This document shows, piece after piece, positions 17,237 to 26,089 of a stretch of DNA of 64,000 bases. Location of the stretch: NCBI GenBank assembly GCA_903907865.1, contig CAIVPR010000141.1, forward strand, positions 1-64,000. The letters run 5' to 3'. Position 1 is the first letter of the stretch, and each line of letters opens with the position of its first letter. This DNA comes from an uncultured Acidobacteriia bacterium (lineage in GTDB: Bacteria > Acidobacteriota > Terriglobia > Bryobacterales > Bryobacteraceae). A program made the position numbers and the translations under genes. The notes under the pieces are model-generated. The model searched no databases, had not been told where the DNA came from, and worked only from the letters and a program-made list of their open reading frames with translations.

Positions 17237-19948
17237 CTACGGGGCCGCCGCCACAATAGCCTGGAACTCCGCCGCCTTGGGCGAATTCGGATACAACGCC
17301 AAATACCGCTGCGCGTGCGTCCGGGCCTCGTCCCGCCGACCCAGCTTCATCAGTAGCTCCGCAATATTCCCGTGCGCCTCCTTGCGGTTGGGGTCCGCCG
17401 CCAGGGTCTTGTTCAGATAGTTCAGCGCCTCGTCGTACCGGCCCACCGTGTAGTACAGAAACCCGAGGTTGTTCAACAGCACCGCGTCGTTCGGCTTCAG
17501 CTCGACCGCAGCCTGGAAATCCCTCTCCGCCTCCGCATACTGTTGCGCCCGGTAGTGCTGCAACCCGCTGCGGTCCAGCGCGAACGCCCGACCCGCCTTC
17601 GACTTGTCCACCACCGCCTTCGCGGTCACCGGCGGCAGCGGGTGCCCCCCCTGCGCCTGCGCAAGCTTCGCGCTCTCGGACTGGATGCTCGCCTGCAACC
17701 TCAACAATTCCTTCTGCTTGGCCTCGATCTGCGACTCCAACGACGCCAAGGTCCGGTTCAACTGCATCGCTTTGCCGTCCTGCTGCTTCGTCATCGAAGT
17801 CAGCGGTTCCGGCTGTAGTTCGAACAGGAATTCCCCGCCCTCGCTACCCACCAGATTGCCCACTGCCGGCGTCTGACGCGCGAATTGCGACACGATCGGG
17901 CTCACATATGCGCCCAGCTCCGACGCCGTGATCACCCCGTTGCCGTCCAAGTCCGCCTGGCCTTGGAGACCCTGCAGCAGCGCCCACGTGAACACGGAAT
18001 GGCCGTCCGGACCGTCGTCCGCCACCTGCTGGTTGGCCCCGCCCGCAGTCAGAATCTGGCGCGACGCCCGGCGGCTGATCTCCTCCAAATAAGACGTGTC
18101 GCGTGAGAACGAGCCCGCAGCCCGCGTCATCGCGAGGCCGCTGTAGCAGGAATCCATCACGAAATAGATGTGCTTGGCGGGGATCAGATCGGACGCCTCG
18201 CGCAACGCCGTCATGCTGATGGCGGTCGAGTAGTAGTTCTCGGGGTCCGCGTCGACGGGCACGATGAAACCAAGTTGCCGACCGTCCTCCAGGGTGCGCG
18301 TGGCCCCGTGGCCGGCGAAGAAGAAGAACACCCGGTCATCGCGCTTGATCTTGCGACCGTCGGAAAACTCGTCGCCGATCACCTCCATGATGTGCTGTCG
18401 GGTGGCTTGGGCGTTGGTCAATTGGCGGATGTTCTCGGGCTTGAAGCCGTATTTCGAGACAAGGATGTCCCGCACCGAAGTCGCGTCGTGAACGGCGTAC
18501 CTGAGCTTCGGCCAGCGCTGGTAGTCGTTGATCCCGACCACCACCGCCCAACTTTCGCGGTAGTACTTCGACGGGCCAACCGGCGTCGCCTGCGTCACGG
18601 GCGCGGGGGGCAGCGCGGCGTCTGGGGACGGCGAGCGCTGGGGGTTGGGAGGAGCGTCGGTCTTGACGAACTTGCCGTCGGAGTAGCTCAGGAACGTGTA
18701 CTCCTGGCGCTGCAGTTCCTCGATAACCGGCGACAACGCCATCACGCTCTGCTTGTGGATGTCATGGAAGAGGATGATGCCCTTCTGCTTCTCGGCAAGC
18801 GCCTTGAACACGCGCTGGGCGATGGACTCTGGGATCGGGTCGGCCCAGTCGAGCGAATCGATGGTCCACATCACGGATTTCAGGCCGTCGGAACTTACCT
18901 TGTCGAGAATCTCCTTGTTGCGGGCCCCGTAGGGAGCGCGGAACAACTGGGTCGGCTGGCCGGAGATCTTGGCGAGCAGGACGTCGGTCCGGTCAATCTC
19001 GGTGGCTCGCTCGGCTTCGGGGAGCTTGGGCAACACGCGGTGCGAATAGGTGTGGTTGGCGATGGTGTGGCCGTCGGCGAGGATCTTGCGGGCCACCTCG
19101 GCGGTGGGGTAGAGCTTTACGTCGCCGGTCGGGCTCACACTGCCCAGGTTTGTGCCCAGTTCGAAGAAGACAGCTTTCAAGCCGTATTTGCGCAGTAGCG
19201 CCAAGATCTGCTCGGAGTAGCGGGGATGCGGTCCGTCGTCGAAGGTCAGCGCAACGGTCTTGGGGGCGAACTCGTTGCCGAAGATCTCGTTCGAAGGTCC
19301 GCGCGTGGGATCCGGCACGTAGGCGTCGGGCAGACGATCCCCCAGTTCCGCGAGGATCTTGTCGCTGGAGAGCGACAGCTTCAGGAACGCCACGTAGGCC
19401 GACCACTTTTCCCGCACTTCCGGGGCTCCGCGCATCCCGAAGGCCGCGAAGACCTTGGACACCTCCTCGCGATAGGAGAGTTGGTTGGCCTGCACGGAGT
19501 CGAGCAGGGTCCGAAACTGTCCGCCAAGCTCGGTTTTCGGGTCGGGGTTGGCAGCCTGGGCCTGTTCGACAAGACCGAGGAACGCGAGTTTGTCGGCGTC
19601 GCGCAGTGAAGGATCCTTGCCAATGAAGCGGGCGAGCTGGCGCGTCACGGGACCCGACGGGGCTTCCGCAATGGCCGCCGCGATCGAGTCCATGGTTTCC
19701 GTGCGGTGACGGAAGATCAGCCGCCCGGCGTCTGCGAGACGCGCGGACCCACCTTCGTCACCCGATGCGTCGATGGCGTCGGCCAGAACCACGACACGCC
19801 GGAAGTCGACCGCGATACTGGCAAGACGCGCGGCCACGGCCGGGTCGTCCGTGTCGGGACGGGTCCGGAAGATCATCAAATAGGAGAGAAGTGCCGCTAT
19901 GGCAGCGACAAAGGCCACGAGCGCGGCCTGCAGAAACCGGGGTTTCAT
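17237..19948 (-). CDS. Polysaccharide deacetylase-caspase-EF-hand-TPR fusion protein
   Basis: 903 aa chimera. It has an N-terminal membrane anchor (about residues 8-27) and a helical region (40-225). Next is a NodB/CE4 deacetylase domain (about 230-420) with TFDDGPH (Asp237/238), NHTYSH (His299, His303), RAPYG and LFHD, all expected for an active metal-dependent deacetylase. After a Pro-rich linker comes a peptidase C14 (caspase-like) domain (about 460-700) with His547 in FAGHGA and Cys601 in MDSCYSG. A canonical EF-hand loop (DLDGNGVITASE, 666-677) sits next to it, then a coiled coil (about 715-765) and C-terminal TPRs (about 785-900). The topology puts the enzymes outside the cytoplasm. The function is unknown; it is likely an envelope enzyme with Ca-controlled proteolysis. 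Confidence 0.88.
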   Translation of the reverse strand: MKPRFLQAALVAFVAAIAALLSYLMIFRTRPDTDDPAVAARLASIAVDFRRVVVLADAIDASGDEGGSARLADAGRLIFRHRTETMDSIAAAIAEAPSGPVTRQLARFIGKDPSLRDADKLAFLGLVEQAQAANPDPKTELGGQFRTLLDSVQANQLSYREEVSKVFAAFGMRGAPEVREKWSAYVAFLKLSLSSDKILAELGDRLPDAYVPDPTRGPSNEIFGNEFAPKTVALTFDDGPHPRYSEQILALLRKYGLKAVFFELGTNLGSVSPTGDVKLYPTAEVARKILADGHTIANHTYSHRVLPKLPEAERATEIDRTDVLLAKISGQPTQLFRAPYGARNKEILDKVSSDGLKSVMWTIDSLDWADPIPESIAQRVFKALAEKQKGIILFHDIHKQSVMALSPVIEELQRQEYTFLSYSDGKFVKTDAPPNPQRSPSPDAALPPAPVTQATPVGPSKYYRESWAVVVGINDYQRWPKLRYAVHDATSVRDILVSKYGFKPENIRQLTNAQATRQHIMEVIGDEFSDGRKIKRDDRVFFFFAGHGATRTLEDGRQLGFIVPVDADPENYYSTAISMTALREASDLIPAKHIYFVMDSCYSGLAMTRAAGSFSRDTSYLEEISRRASRQILTAGGANQQVADDGPDGHSVFTWALLQGLQGQADLDGNGVITASELGAYVSPIVSQFARQTPAVGNLVGSEGGEFLFELQPEPLTSMTKQQDGKAMQLNRTLASLESQIEAKQKELLRLQASIQSESAKLAQAQGGHPLPPVTAKAVVDKSKAGRAFALDRSGLQHYRAQQYAEAERDFQAAVELKPNDAVLLNNLGFLYYTVGRYDEALNYLNKTLAADPNRKEAHGNIAELLMKLGRRDEARTHAQRYLALYPNSPKAAEFQAIVAAAP

Positions 19949-20054
19949 CTAGGGTGGGACCGTCATTTAGTGTAGCTGGTCCAGGGGCTCGAAAAATCGT
20001 AGTTGCGTTTTTCTTCGCGTTCAGGCAAGATAGAGGGTTTTCCCCCCTTTACGA

Positions 20055-21008
20055 ATGCGGCTAAGAGTCCTCTACCACGACCACTGTTTCGACGGCGCCG
20101 CTTCGGCCGCGTTTTTCAGCCGTTTCATCCGCGCTGCCATCCATCCGGACGCCGAGTTTCAATACACCGGCATGGCCCATCGCGCCTCCCAGATCTTCGA
20201 GGACTCGCTGTTCGACGGCGACGAGAACGCCATCGTCGACTTCAAGTACTCGAACAACGAGCGGCTGACGTGGTGGTTCGACCACCACCAGAGCGCCTTC
20301 CTCACGCCCGAGGACGCGCGCCACTTCCAAGACAACCCGTCGCCTAGGAAAATGTTCGACCCGTCGTTCAAGTCGTGCACCAACTACATCTGCACCAAGG
20401 CGCGGGAACTTTGGAATTTCAGCGCGCCGGACCTCGACGAACTGGTCCACTGGGCCAACATCATCGACGGTGCCCAGTATCCCGATGCCAAGACGGCCGT
20501 TGACTTGGGAGCGCCCGCGATGCAGTTGACGCTGGCCATCGAGGGATCAAAGGGCTCCGGCACGGTGCAGCGGATCATCGACCTGATGACCCGGATGCCG
20601 CTGGGCGAAATCATCCAGCAGCCCGAGATCCAAGAGGTGTTCCTCCCGTTGTACGAGCGCCACAAGCGGTCGGTGGGGATTATCCGGGACAACGCCATGG
20701 AGACCAAGGGCGTGATCACGTTCGACCTGACTGGGCACGATCTGGAAGGCTACAACAAGTTCATCCCCTACTACCTGTTCCCGTCGGGCGTGTACACGGT
20801 GGCAGTGAGCCCGTCATCGTTCCGGACGAAGATCTCGGTGGGGTCGAATCCGTGGGCACCGGTCGAGCCGACCCACAACTTGGCGACCATCTGCGAACGG
20901 TACGGCGGAGGCGGGCACGCGCGCGTGGGTGCCATCAGCCTAGAGCCGGGGCAGGTCGACGAGGCGCGCCGGATCGCGGCGGAAGTCGCGGCGGAATTGC
21001 GCGGTTAG
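20055..21008 (+). CDS. DHH-superfamily phosphoesterase
   Basis: 317 aa phosphoesterase with an N-terminal DHH-like domain (YHDHCFDGAASAA, VDFKYSN, WWFDHHQSAF) and a C-terminal DHHA1-type substrate-binding domain marked by GGGGHARVGAI. The family includes nanoRNases, cyclic-dinucleotide phosphodiesterases and inorganic pyrophosphatases acting with Mn. The first motif is DHCFDG in place of the usual DxDG pattern, so it belongs to a divergent subgroup. It is followed three bases later by the Ldh-family gene. Substrate not assignable. Confidence 0.85.
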   Translation: MRLRVLYHDHCFDGAASAAFFSRFIRAAIHPDAEFQYTGMAHRASQIFEDSLFDGDENAIVDFKYSNNERLTWWFDHHQSAFLTPEDARHFQDNPSPRKMFDPSFKSCTNYICTKARELWNFSAPDLDELVHWANIIDGAQYPDAKTAVDLGAPAMQLTLAIEGSKGSGTVQRIIDLMTRMPLGEIIQQPEIQEVFLPLYERHKRSVGIIRDNAMETKGVITFDLTGHDLEGYNKFIPYYLFPSGVYTVAVSPSSFRTKISVGSNPWAPVEPTHNLATICERYGGGGHARVGAISLEPGQVDEARRIAAEVAAELRG

Positions 21009-21011
21009 CGG

Positions 21012-22061
21012 ATGCCCATCGTTTTCGCGCCCGAGTTGCGCGATTGGTCCACACGCGTGCTGGTTGCAGCGGGAGTTGCCGCGGAGCATGCCGCGCTGGT
21101 GGCGGATTCGCTGGTCGCAGCAAGCCTGCGCGGCGTCGATTCCCACGCCATTCACCTGCTGCCGAGCTATCTGGAACAGATCGAGGTCGGAGACGTCGAT
21201 GCATCGCAGACCGGTGGGATCGTGTCGGAATCCGCCGCCACCATGGTCTATGACGGGCGGAACGGCTTGGGCCAAGTGGTGGCCAACATCTGCGCTGGCC
21301 ACGCGATCCGTTTGGCGTCGGAGTATGGCATCGGGATCGTGTCGGCGCGGGAGTCGAACCACTTCGGGGCGGCGGCCTACTGGGCGATGAAGATGGCGGC
21401 GTCGGGCCAGATGGGCCTCGTGTTCTGCAATGCGTCGCCGATTGTCGCGCCTTGGCAGGGCCGCGAAGGCCGCTTCGGGACCAATCCGATTTGCATGGCG
21501 GTGCCGTGGCGCGAGGGCCTCGCCAACGAGCCGTGGCTGCTCGACATGGCCACAACCACCGTGGCCGCGAACAAGATCTTCAAGTCGCACGTCAACAAGG
21601 AGTCGTCGATTCCGGCTGGTTGGGCGATGGACAAGGACGGCGTTCCCACCACCGATACCGAGGCCGCGTACGCGGGCCTGCTGATGCCGCTGGGGGGCTA
21701 CAAGGGGTCGGGTCTGGCGATGATGGTGGAGATCCTCTGCGGCGCGCTGAGCGGCGGCGCGATGAGCACCGAGCTGGGCGGCCTGCGGACGCGAGGGAAG
21801 CGCTTCCGGACGAGCCAGCTGTACATGGCGATCGACGTGCGGCGCATGCAGCCGGAGTTTTCGGAGCGCATCGATTGGCTCATCGGGCATGTGAAGTCGG
21901 CAAAACCGGCGGTCGGGTACGACGAGGTGCTTGTAGCCAACGAGCCGGAGCTGCGGACGCGGCGGAAAAGGCTGGCGGAGGGGATTCCGATTCCCGACGG
22001 CACCTGGGAGGCGCTGGTTAAGGGCGCGGCCAAGGTGGGGGTCGGGGAACCGCAGCAATAG
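21012..22061 (+). CDS. Ldh/malate dehydrogenase-2 family oxidoreductase
   Basis: NAD(P)-dependent oxidoreductase of the LDH2/MDG2 family (which includes malate, lactate, sulfolactate and ureidoglycolate dehydrogenases). Seen: LVAASLRGVDSHAIHLLP, IGIVSARESNHFGAAAYWAM (catalytic His region), FGTNPICMAVPW, LDMATTTVA, and GGYKGSGLAMMVEIL. 349 aa, complete. Although AllD (ureidoglycolate dehydrogenase) is in this family, the ureide operon of this window is 16 kb away and already has a hydrolytic route, so I do not assign AllD. Likely co-transcribed with the DHH gene. Confidence 0.88.
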   Translation: MPIVFAPELRDWSTRVLVAAGVAAEHAALVADSLVAASLRGVDSHAIHLLPSYLEQIEVGDVDASQTGGIVSESAATMVYDGRNGLGQVVANICAGHAIRLASEYGIGIVSARESNHFGAAAYWAMKMAASGQMGLVFCNASPIVAPWQGREGRFGTNPICMAVPWREGLANEPWLLDMATTTVAANKIFKSHVNKESSIPAGWAMDKDGVPTTDTEAAYAGLLMPLGGYKGSGLAMMVEILCGALSGGAMSTELGGLRTRGKRFRTSQLYMAIDVRRMQPEFSERIDWLIGHVKSAKPAVGYDEVLVANEPELRTRRKRLAEGIPIPDGTWEALVKGAAKVGVGEPQQ

Positions 22062-22091
22062 ATCTGTATCTCGCGTGCTAATGTGTCGGGC

Positions 22092-23049
22092 ATGGGCTCC
22101 CTCACTAGGCGGACCGGCCTCGGGCTATTCGGTACCGCCGTTCTTCGCGGTCGTTTCCCCTTGTTCGCGCAATCTCCGCAGACCTACTCCGCGCGGGCGA
22201 TCCGGCTGCTGGAAGAATCGCCCGTGGTGGACCTTCTCAACCAGTTCCGCTTCGAGGACTTCGCCGAGAAACCGCCCCGGATCGAACGCTGGCTCCAGAG
22301 GCCCGAGACCTTCACTGCCGCCGACGCCGCCCCGTACCTCGCGTCCGGCATCAACGTATTCTCGCTCGGTGCGGGAAGCGGCAACTACGAGGACGCCCTG
22401 CGCTTTTTCGCTCGCTGGAACGGCTTCCTCGCCGCCCATCCCGACCTGCTGCAGCGGATCGGCAGCCTGGAGGACATCCAACGCGCCAAGCAGGCCCGTC
22501 GAGTCGGCGTCATGCTGACGCTCCAGGAATCGACCCACTTCCGTTCGCCCGCCGACGTGAACGAGTTCTTCGGCCTCGGACAGCGGATCTCGCAACTGAC
22601 GTACAACTTCAACAACCGGATCGGCAGCGGCTTTCTGGAGCGGCGCGACGGCGGCCTTTCGGTTTTCGGGTCGTCGATCATGAAGCGGATGGAGGAGGTC
22701 GGTATGGCCGTTGACATCTCCCATTGCGGCGACCAGACCACCCTCGACGCGCTGGAGGCGGCCCGCAAGCCGGTCCTGTTCACCCATGCCACCTGCCGGG
22801 CGCTCATGCCCAACCTGCTGCGCGCCAAGACCGGGGACGTAATGGGGATCGCAGCCCAATTTCGAGCGCTACGGATACCATGTGGACGCGCCAGACCACG
22901 TTGCGGTGACCGGCCTCGACCACCCCAAGCGCATGTTCGACCTCACCGAGGGCCTGATCCGGCGCGGCTACAGCGACGGGGATATCCGGGCGATCCTTGG
23001 CGGGAACGCGCTCCGGGTGCTGGGGACGATTTGGCCCAAGGGCGTTTGA
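22092..23049 (+). pseudogene. Membrane dipeptidase (peptidase M19), internal deletion and frameshift
   Basis: M19 dipeptidases are secreted zinc enzymes. The 5' part from ATG 22092 reads well: Tat-like leader (SLTRRTGLGLFGTAVLRG), MLTLQESTHFRS, AVDISHCGDQTTLDAL and PVLFTHATCRALMPN. After VMGI near 22850 the frame breaks. The other frame then gives QPNFERYGYHVD, TGLDHPKRMFDLTEGLIRRGYS and ILGGNALRVLG, the usual family C-terminus, ending at TGA 23047. The block normally between them, with the second His and the GSDxDG metal/substrate motif (very roughly 50-60 residues), is missing. A deletion with a net frame change explains this. The product cannot be active. Confidence 0.85.
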
Positions 23050-23100
23050 ACATGGAAATGGCAGTTGGCCTGGCCACGGCGTATCTCGGTCCCCGAACAA

Positions 23101-23126
23101 ACGCTCCTTCGCGGTCGCGGCTCGGC
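23101..23126 (+). repeat. REP-like intergenic repeat, single copy
   Basis: A 26-base unit (acgctccttcgcggtcgcgg and six more bases) that matches the arms of the inverted repeat at 31689-31767 at 24 of 26 positions. It lies in the short gap between the decayed dipeptidase and the fucosidase, a typical place for dispersed palindromic units. Here only one arm is seen. Confidence 0.65.
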
Positions 23127-23193
23127 GAAATCGATCTTTGCCGACACGCTGCTGATGGGCGTGGACTGGGCTCCTGCACGACTAGATCGTTCC

Positions 23194-24654
23194 CTACCGC
23201 GTCAGCTTCAACACCCAGGCCGGTTGCCGCATCAACCCCTCCGGCATCGTGGGCAAGTCCACCGTCACTCCGCCGTTCGCCGCCTGGAACTTTAGCGGTG
23301 CCGAATCCCCCAGCAGCGTCACAGACTTCACCGTCCCCACATCCTTCACGGTGAACTTCCCCGCAGTCCAGTGCGGCAGGATCGCGTAAACATCCTGCCC
23401 CTTGGCCGTGAAGAATGCCTCGATCCCCGCCTTGCCGCCCGACGGCTTCTCGGTCAGCTTGGTGATGTCGTACGCAGCCTCGAACTGCTTGTTGTAGTCC
23501 TGGCCCGGAACCTGGCCCGCGCTCCATTGACGGGTGTTCTTCCACGGCTTGGTCCCATAAATGGCGTCGCCGTTCACCTTCAGCCACTCGCCGATCTGCG
23601 TCAGCCGCTCCTCCATCACCACGGGAATCGTCCCGTCGCCGTTCGGCCCGATGTCCAGCAGCAGGTTTCCGCCCCGGCTAACAAGGTCCACGAGCATGAA
23701 CACCAGTTCGCGTCCCGAATGGTAATGTTCCAGCCGCTCGGCGCGGTTGTAGCCGTAGCTGAAGCCCATGCCACGGCTCTCTTCCCAGGGATGGTCGAGG
23801 CCGCTTGCCCCGGCGGTGTATTCGGTGGTCCAGTAGCCGCCGTGTTTGTGGCGCGAATCCTTGCCCCAGCGGTCGTTGACCACCACGTCGTCCTTCGAGG
23901 GCGATTCGTTGAACAGCCAAGATAGCAATGCCGGCGACCCCCAATCGGCCGATGGAAGATCCCACTCGCCATCGGCGAAGATCAGCGACGGCTTGTAGCG
24001 CGTCACCAAATCCTTGAACTGCGGCGTCATGTGTTCCCGGATGTAGCGGGGCTTGTCGGAGAGCCAAAGCGGGTTGTACCACTCGTAGAGCGAGTAGTAG
24101 AAGCCCATCTTGAGGCCCTTGGTGCGGACCGCGTTGGTCAGATCCCCCAGGATGTCGCGCTTGGGACCTGTATCGACGGCATTCCACGGACGCCCCCAAG
24201 TCTTCGAAGCCTCTGCGCTGGGCCACAGCGCGAAACCCTCGTGGTGCTTCGACGTCAGCACCACGTACTTGGCCCCGGAACGCTCGAAAACGTCCGCCCA
24301 ATGCGCCGGATCGTACAGCTCGGCGCGGAACTGCGGGGCGAAATTCTGGTACGGCGTGTCGGCCCCGTATTGCGACTTCTGGTATGCCCAGGTACCGGTC
24401 TGGATGCCGGTCGCCTTCGGGTTGTCCCGACCGTTGGTCATGGCGTTCCAATACCACTCGGCATACGCGAGCTTGCCGGGGATTACGGGAGCGTAGGCGG
24501 GCACCGAGTAGACGCCCCAGTGGATGAAGATGCCGAATTTCGCGTCGGTGAACCATGATGGCGTGGGCCGCTTGTCTACGGACTCCCAGGTCGGCTGGTA
24601 GGTCTGGGCGGACAGCCCTGTCACGATCAAGGCAAGGAGCGGGAGGCAGCGCAT
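23194..24654 (-). CDS. Secreted alpha-L-fucosidase (GH29)
   Basis: Glycoside hydrolase removing terminal alpha-L-fucose, acting outside the cytoplasm. The ATG at 24654 opens a signal peptide (MRCLPLLALIVTGLSAQ); an in-frame extension to 24690 is rejected. GH29 features are SWFTDAKFGIFIHWGVYSVPA, YVVLTSKHHEGFALW, MGFYYSLYEWYNP, IREHMTPQFKDLVTRYKP and LIFADGEWDLP, whose Asp is the likely nucleophile, followed by RGGNLLLDIGPNGDG. The C-terminal 90 residues form a beta domain. 486 aa, normal. It suggests use of fucosylated glycans; it stands next to an M20 peptidase gene on the same strand. Confidence 0.93.
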   Translation of the reverse strand: MRCLPLLALIVTGLSAQTYQPTWESVDKRPTPSWFTDAKFGIFIHWGVYSVPAYAPVIPGKLAYAEWYWNAMTNGRDNPKATGIQTGTWAYQKSQYGADTPYQNFAPQFRAELYDPAHWADVFERSGAKYVVLTSKHHEGFALWPSAEASKTWGRPWNAVDTGPKRDILGDLTNAVRTKGLKMGFYYSLYEWYNPLWLSDKPRYIREHMTPQFKDLVTRYKPSLIFADGEWDLPSADWGSPALLSWLFNESPSKDDVVVNDRWGKDSRHKHGGYWTTEYTAGASGLDHPWEESRGMGFSYGYNRAERLEHYHSGRELVFMLVDLVSRGGNLLLDIGPNGDGTIPVVMEERLTQIGEWLKVNGDAIYGTKPWKNTRQWSAGQVPGQDYNKQFEAAYDITKLTEKPSGGKAGIEAFFTAKGQDVYAILPHWTAGKFTVKDVGTVKSVTLLGDSAPLKFQAANGGVTVDLPTMPEGLMRQPAWVLKLTR

Positions 24655-24706
24655 AGACTCATGTCTATCCGGTTTGGCGGCCAAAGTCAATCAATCGGCA
24701 GGGCAA

Positions 24707-25978
24707 TCAATGATTCGACAGCGACACGGCCAGCGCCAGCAACGACTTGATGCCCGGAACAATGCTGTCGGCCTCCGCGTATTCCTCCAGCCGGTGCGGG
24801 AAGAACTCCCTCGCGGCTCCCACGGCAACCGCCGGAATACCCATGCTGACCGCGATGTTGGCGTCCGTCGAGCCCACGTCCATCGGCTGGATTTCGGGAC
24901 TGCCCGGCTTTCGGAAGTAATTCGACGTCCCGACCGCCGTCTGTACAACCGGCAAATTAAGGCGCTCGGCGCGCGGTTTGGCCTTGGAGTAGTCGGCCAT
25001 GACCTTCGATTCCATCCGGAATCCGACGCCCTCCTTTTCGCCGATCCCTTTCGCGGTCGAGACCACGGCGGTTTCCAGCTTGTCCTGCGTCGAGTTGTCG
25101 AGCGACCGCAGATCGACCGTGAACCACGCCTCGCGCGGGATCGCGTTGAACACCGTGCCGCCGCCGATCATCCCCACGTTGAGGACCGGTAGCTTGAACG
25201 AGTCGAGGCCTTTCTCGGCGGGCGGCAGCGGGATCTCGTACATGGCGTTGATCGCCTGCGCCACCGCTTTCGCCGGACTGGGTGCGCCCCGGCTTTCCAT
25301 CGTGTGAGCGCCGGGCGACGTGTAGAAGAACTTGAACTGGCTGATGCGCAGCGCCCCGTACCAGACTTGGTTGGCTGAAAGGTCAACGGCCACGAACATG
25401 TCGGGCTTGTAGCCGGAGGTTTCCAGCCAGTGCTTGGCCCCGAGCAACCCCACTTCCTCCTGCACCGAGGCGAGGAAGATCAGATCGCCCTTCGTCTGCA
25501 CGCCACCCCGGTTCAGAGCCCGGAACATCTCGAGCGTTGCCATCAGGTTCGCCGTATCGTCGCCCACGCCGGGTGCGGTCAGCGTGTTGCCCTCGCGCTT
25601 GACGTGGATCGGGGTGCCCTCGGGGAAGACTGTGTCCGTGTGGGCCGCGAAGACGATGGTCGGGCCGCCGCCGGTGCCCTTGCGGACGCCGGAGACGTTG
25701 GAGATATCGTCCACCCGGATGTCGTGCAGGCCGAGCTTTTCCATTTCGGCGCGGATAAACTGCGCGCGCACCTGCTCCTTGCCGGACGGTCCGGGGATTT
25801 CCACCAAATGGACCCAGTCGTCGACGATGCCAGCGGAACGGGCGTCCACGGAGGCTAGGGCCTTGGCCACGGTTGGTTGTTGGAGTAGCGCGGGCTGGAA
25901 CCAGTTGGTCTGGGCGGAGAGGAGTCCGCAGAAGGTGGCCGCCGTCGCGAGCGTGCGCGAGATGAGTGGGAATGCCAT
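24707..25978 (-). CDS. Secreted M20 family metallopeptidase (peptidase T-like)
   Basis: Di-zinc aminopeptidase/carboxypeptidase of the M20 family. The signal peptide ends near FCGLLSAQ. Metal and catalytic residues are seen in VFAAHTDTVFPEG (His, then Asp), APGVGDDTANLMA (bridging Asp), ASVQEEVGLLGAK (catalytic Glu-Glu), VAVDLS and the C-terminal FFPHRLEEYAE (His). The lid domain lies between about residues 220 and 330. 423 aa. With the fucosidase next to it, it fits a secreted degradative lifestyle. Substrate unknown. Confidence 0.9.
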   Translation of the reverse strand: MAFPLISRTLATAATFCGLLSAQTNWFQPALLQQPTVAKALASVDARSAGIVDDWVHLVEIPGPSGKEQVRAQFIRAEMEKLGLHDIRVDDISNVSGVRKGTGGGPTIVFAAHTDTVFPEGTPIHVKREGNTLTAPGVGDDTANLMATLEMFRALNRGGVQTKGDLIFLASVQEEVGLLGAKHWLETSGYKPDMFVAVDLSANQVWYGALRISQFKFFYTSPGAHTMESRGAPSPAKAVAQAINAMYEIPLPPAEKGLDSFKLPVLNVGMIGGGTVFNAIPREAWFTVDLRSLDNSTQDKLETAVVSTAKGIGEKEGVGFRMESKVMADYSKAKPRAERLNLPVVQTAVGTSNYFRKPGSPEIQPMDVGSTDANIAVSMGIPAVAVGAAREFFPHRLEEYAEADSIVPGIKSLLALAVSLSNH

Positions 25979-26089
25979 AAGGCCATTCTCGCAGTTCAGG
26001 CGTTTGAATTGCTGAACCCATGGGTGCCACGAAATCCCGGCGGGCGGACTACGTTCTTGAGTGCGGCCGGGCGATAATCTAGTAAAGTC

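Noticed and set aside
21012-22061. Assignment of the Ldh-family gene as ureidoglycolate dehydrogenase (AllD)
   Set aside because: Same family, but 16 kb from the ureide operon, next to a DHH gene, and the operon already has a hydrolytic ureidoglycolate enzyme.
22086-23354. The full 423-codon plus-strand ORF through the dipeptidase
   Set aside because: After about 22850 it is out of frame (Arg/Pro-rich text); the real C-terminus is in another frame, so the gene is called a pseudogene.
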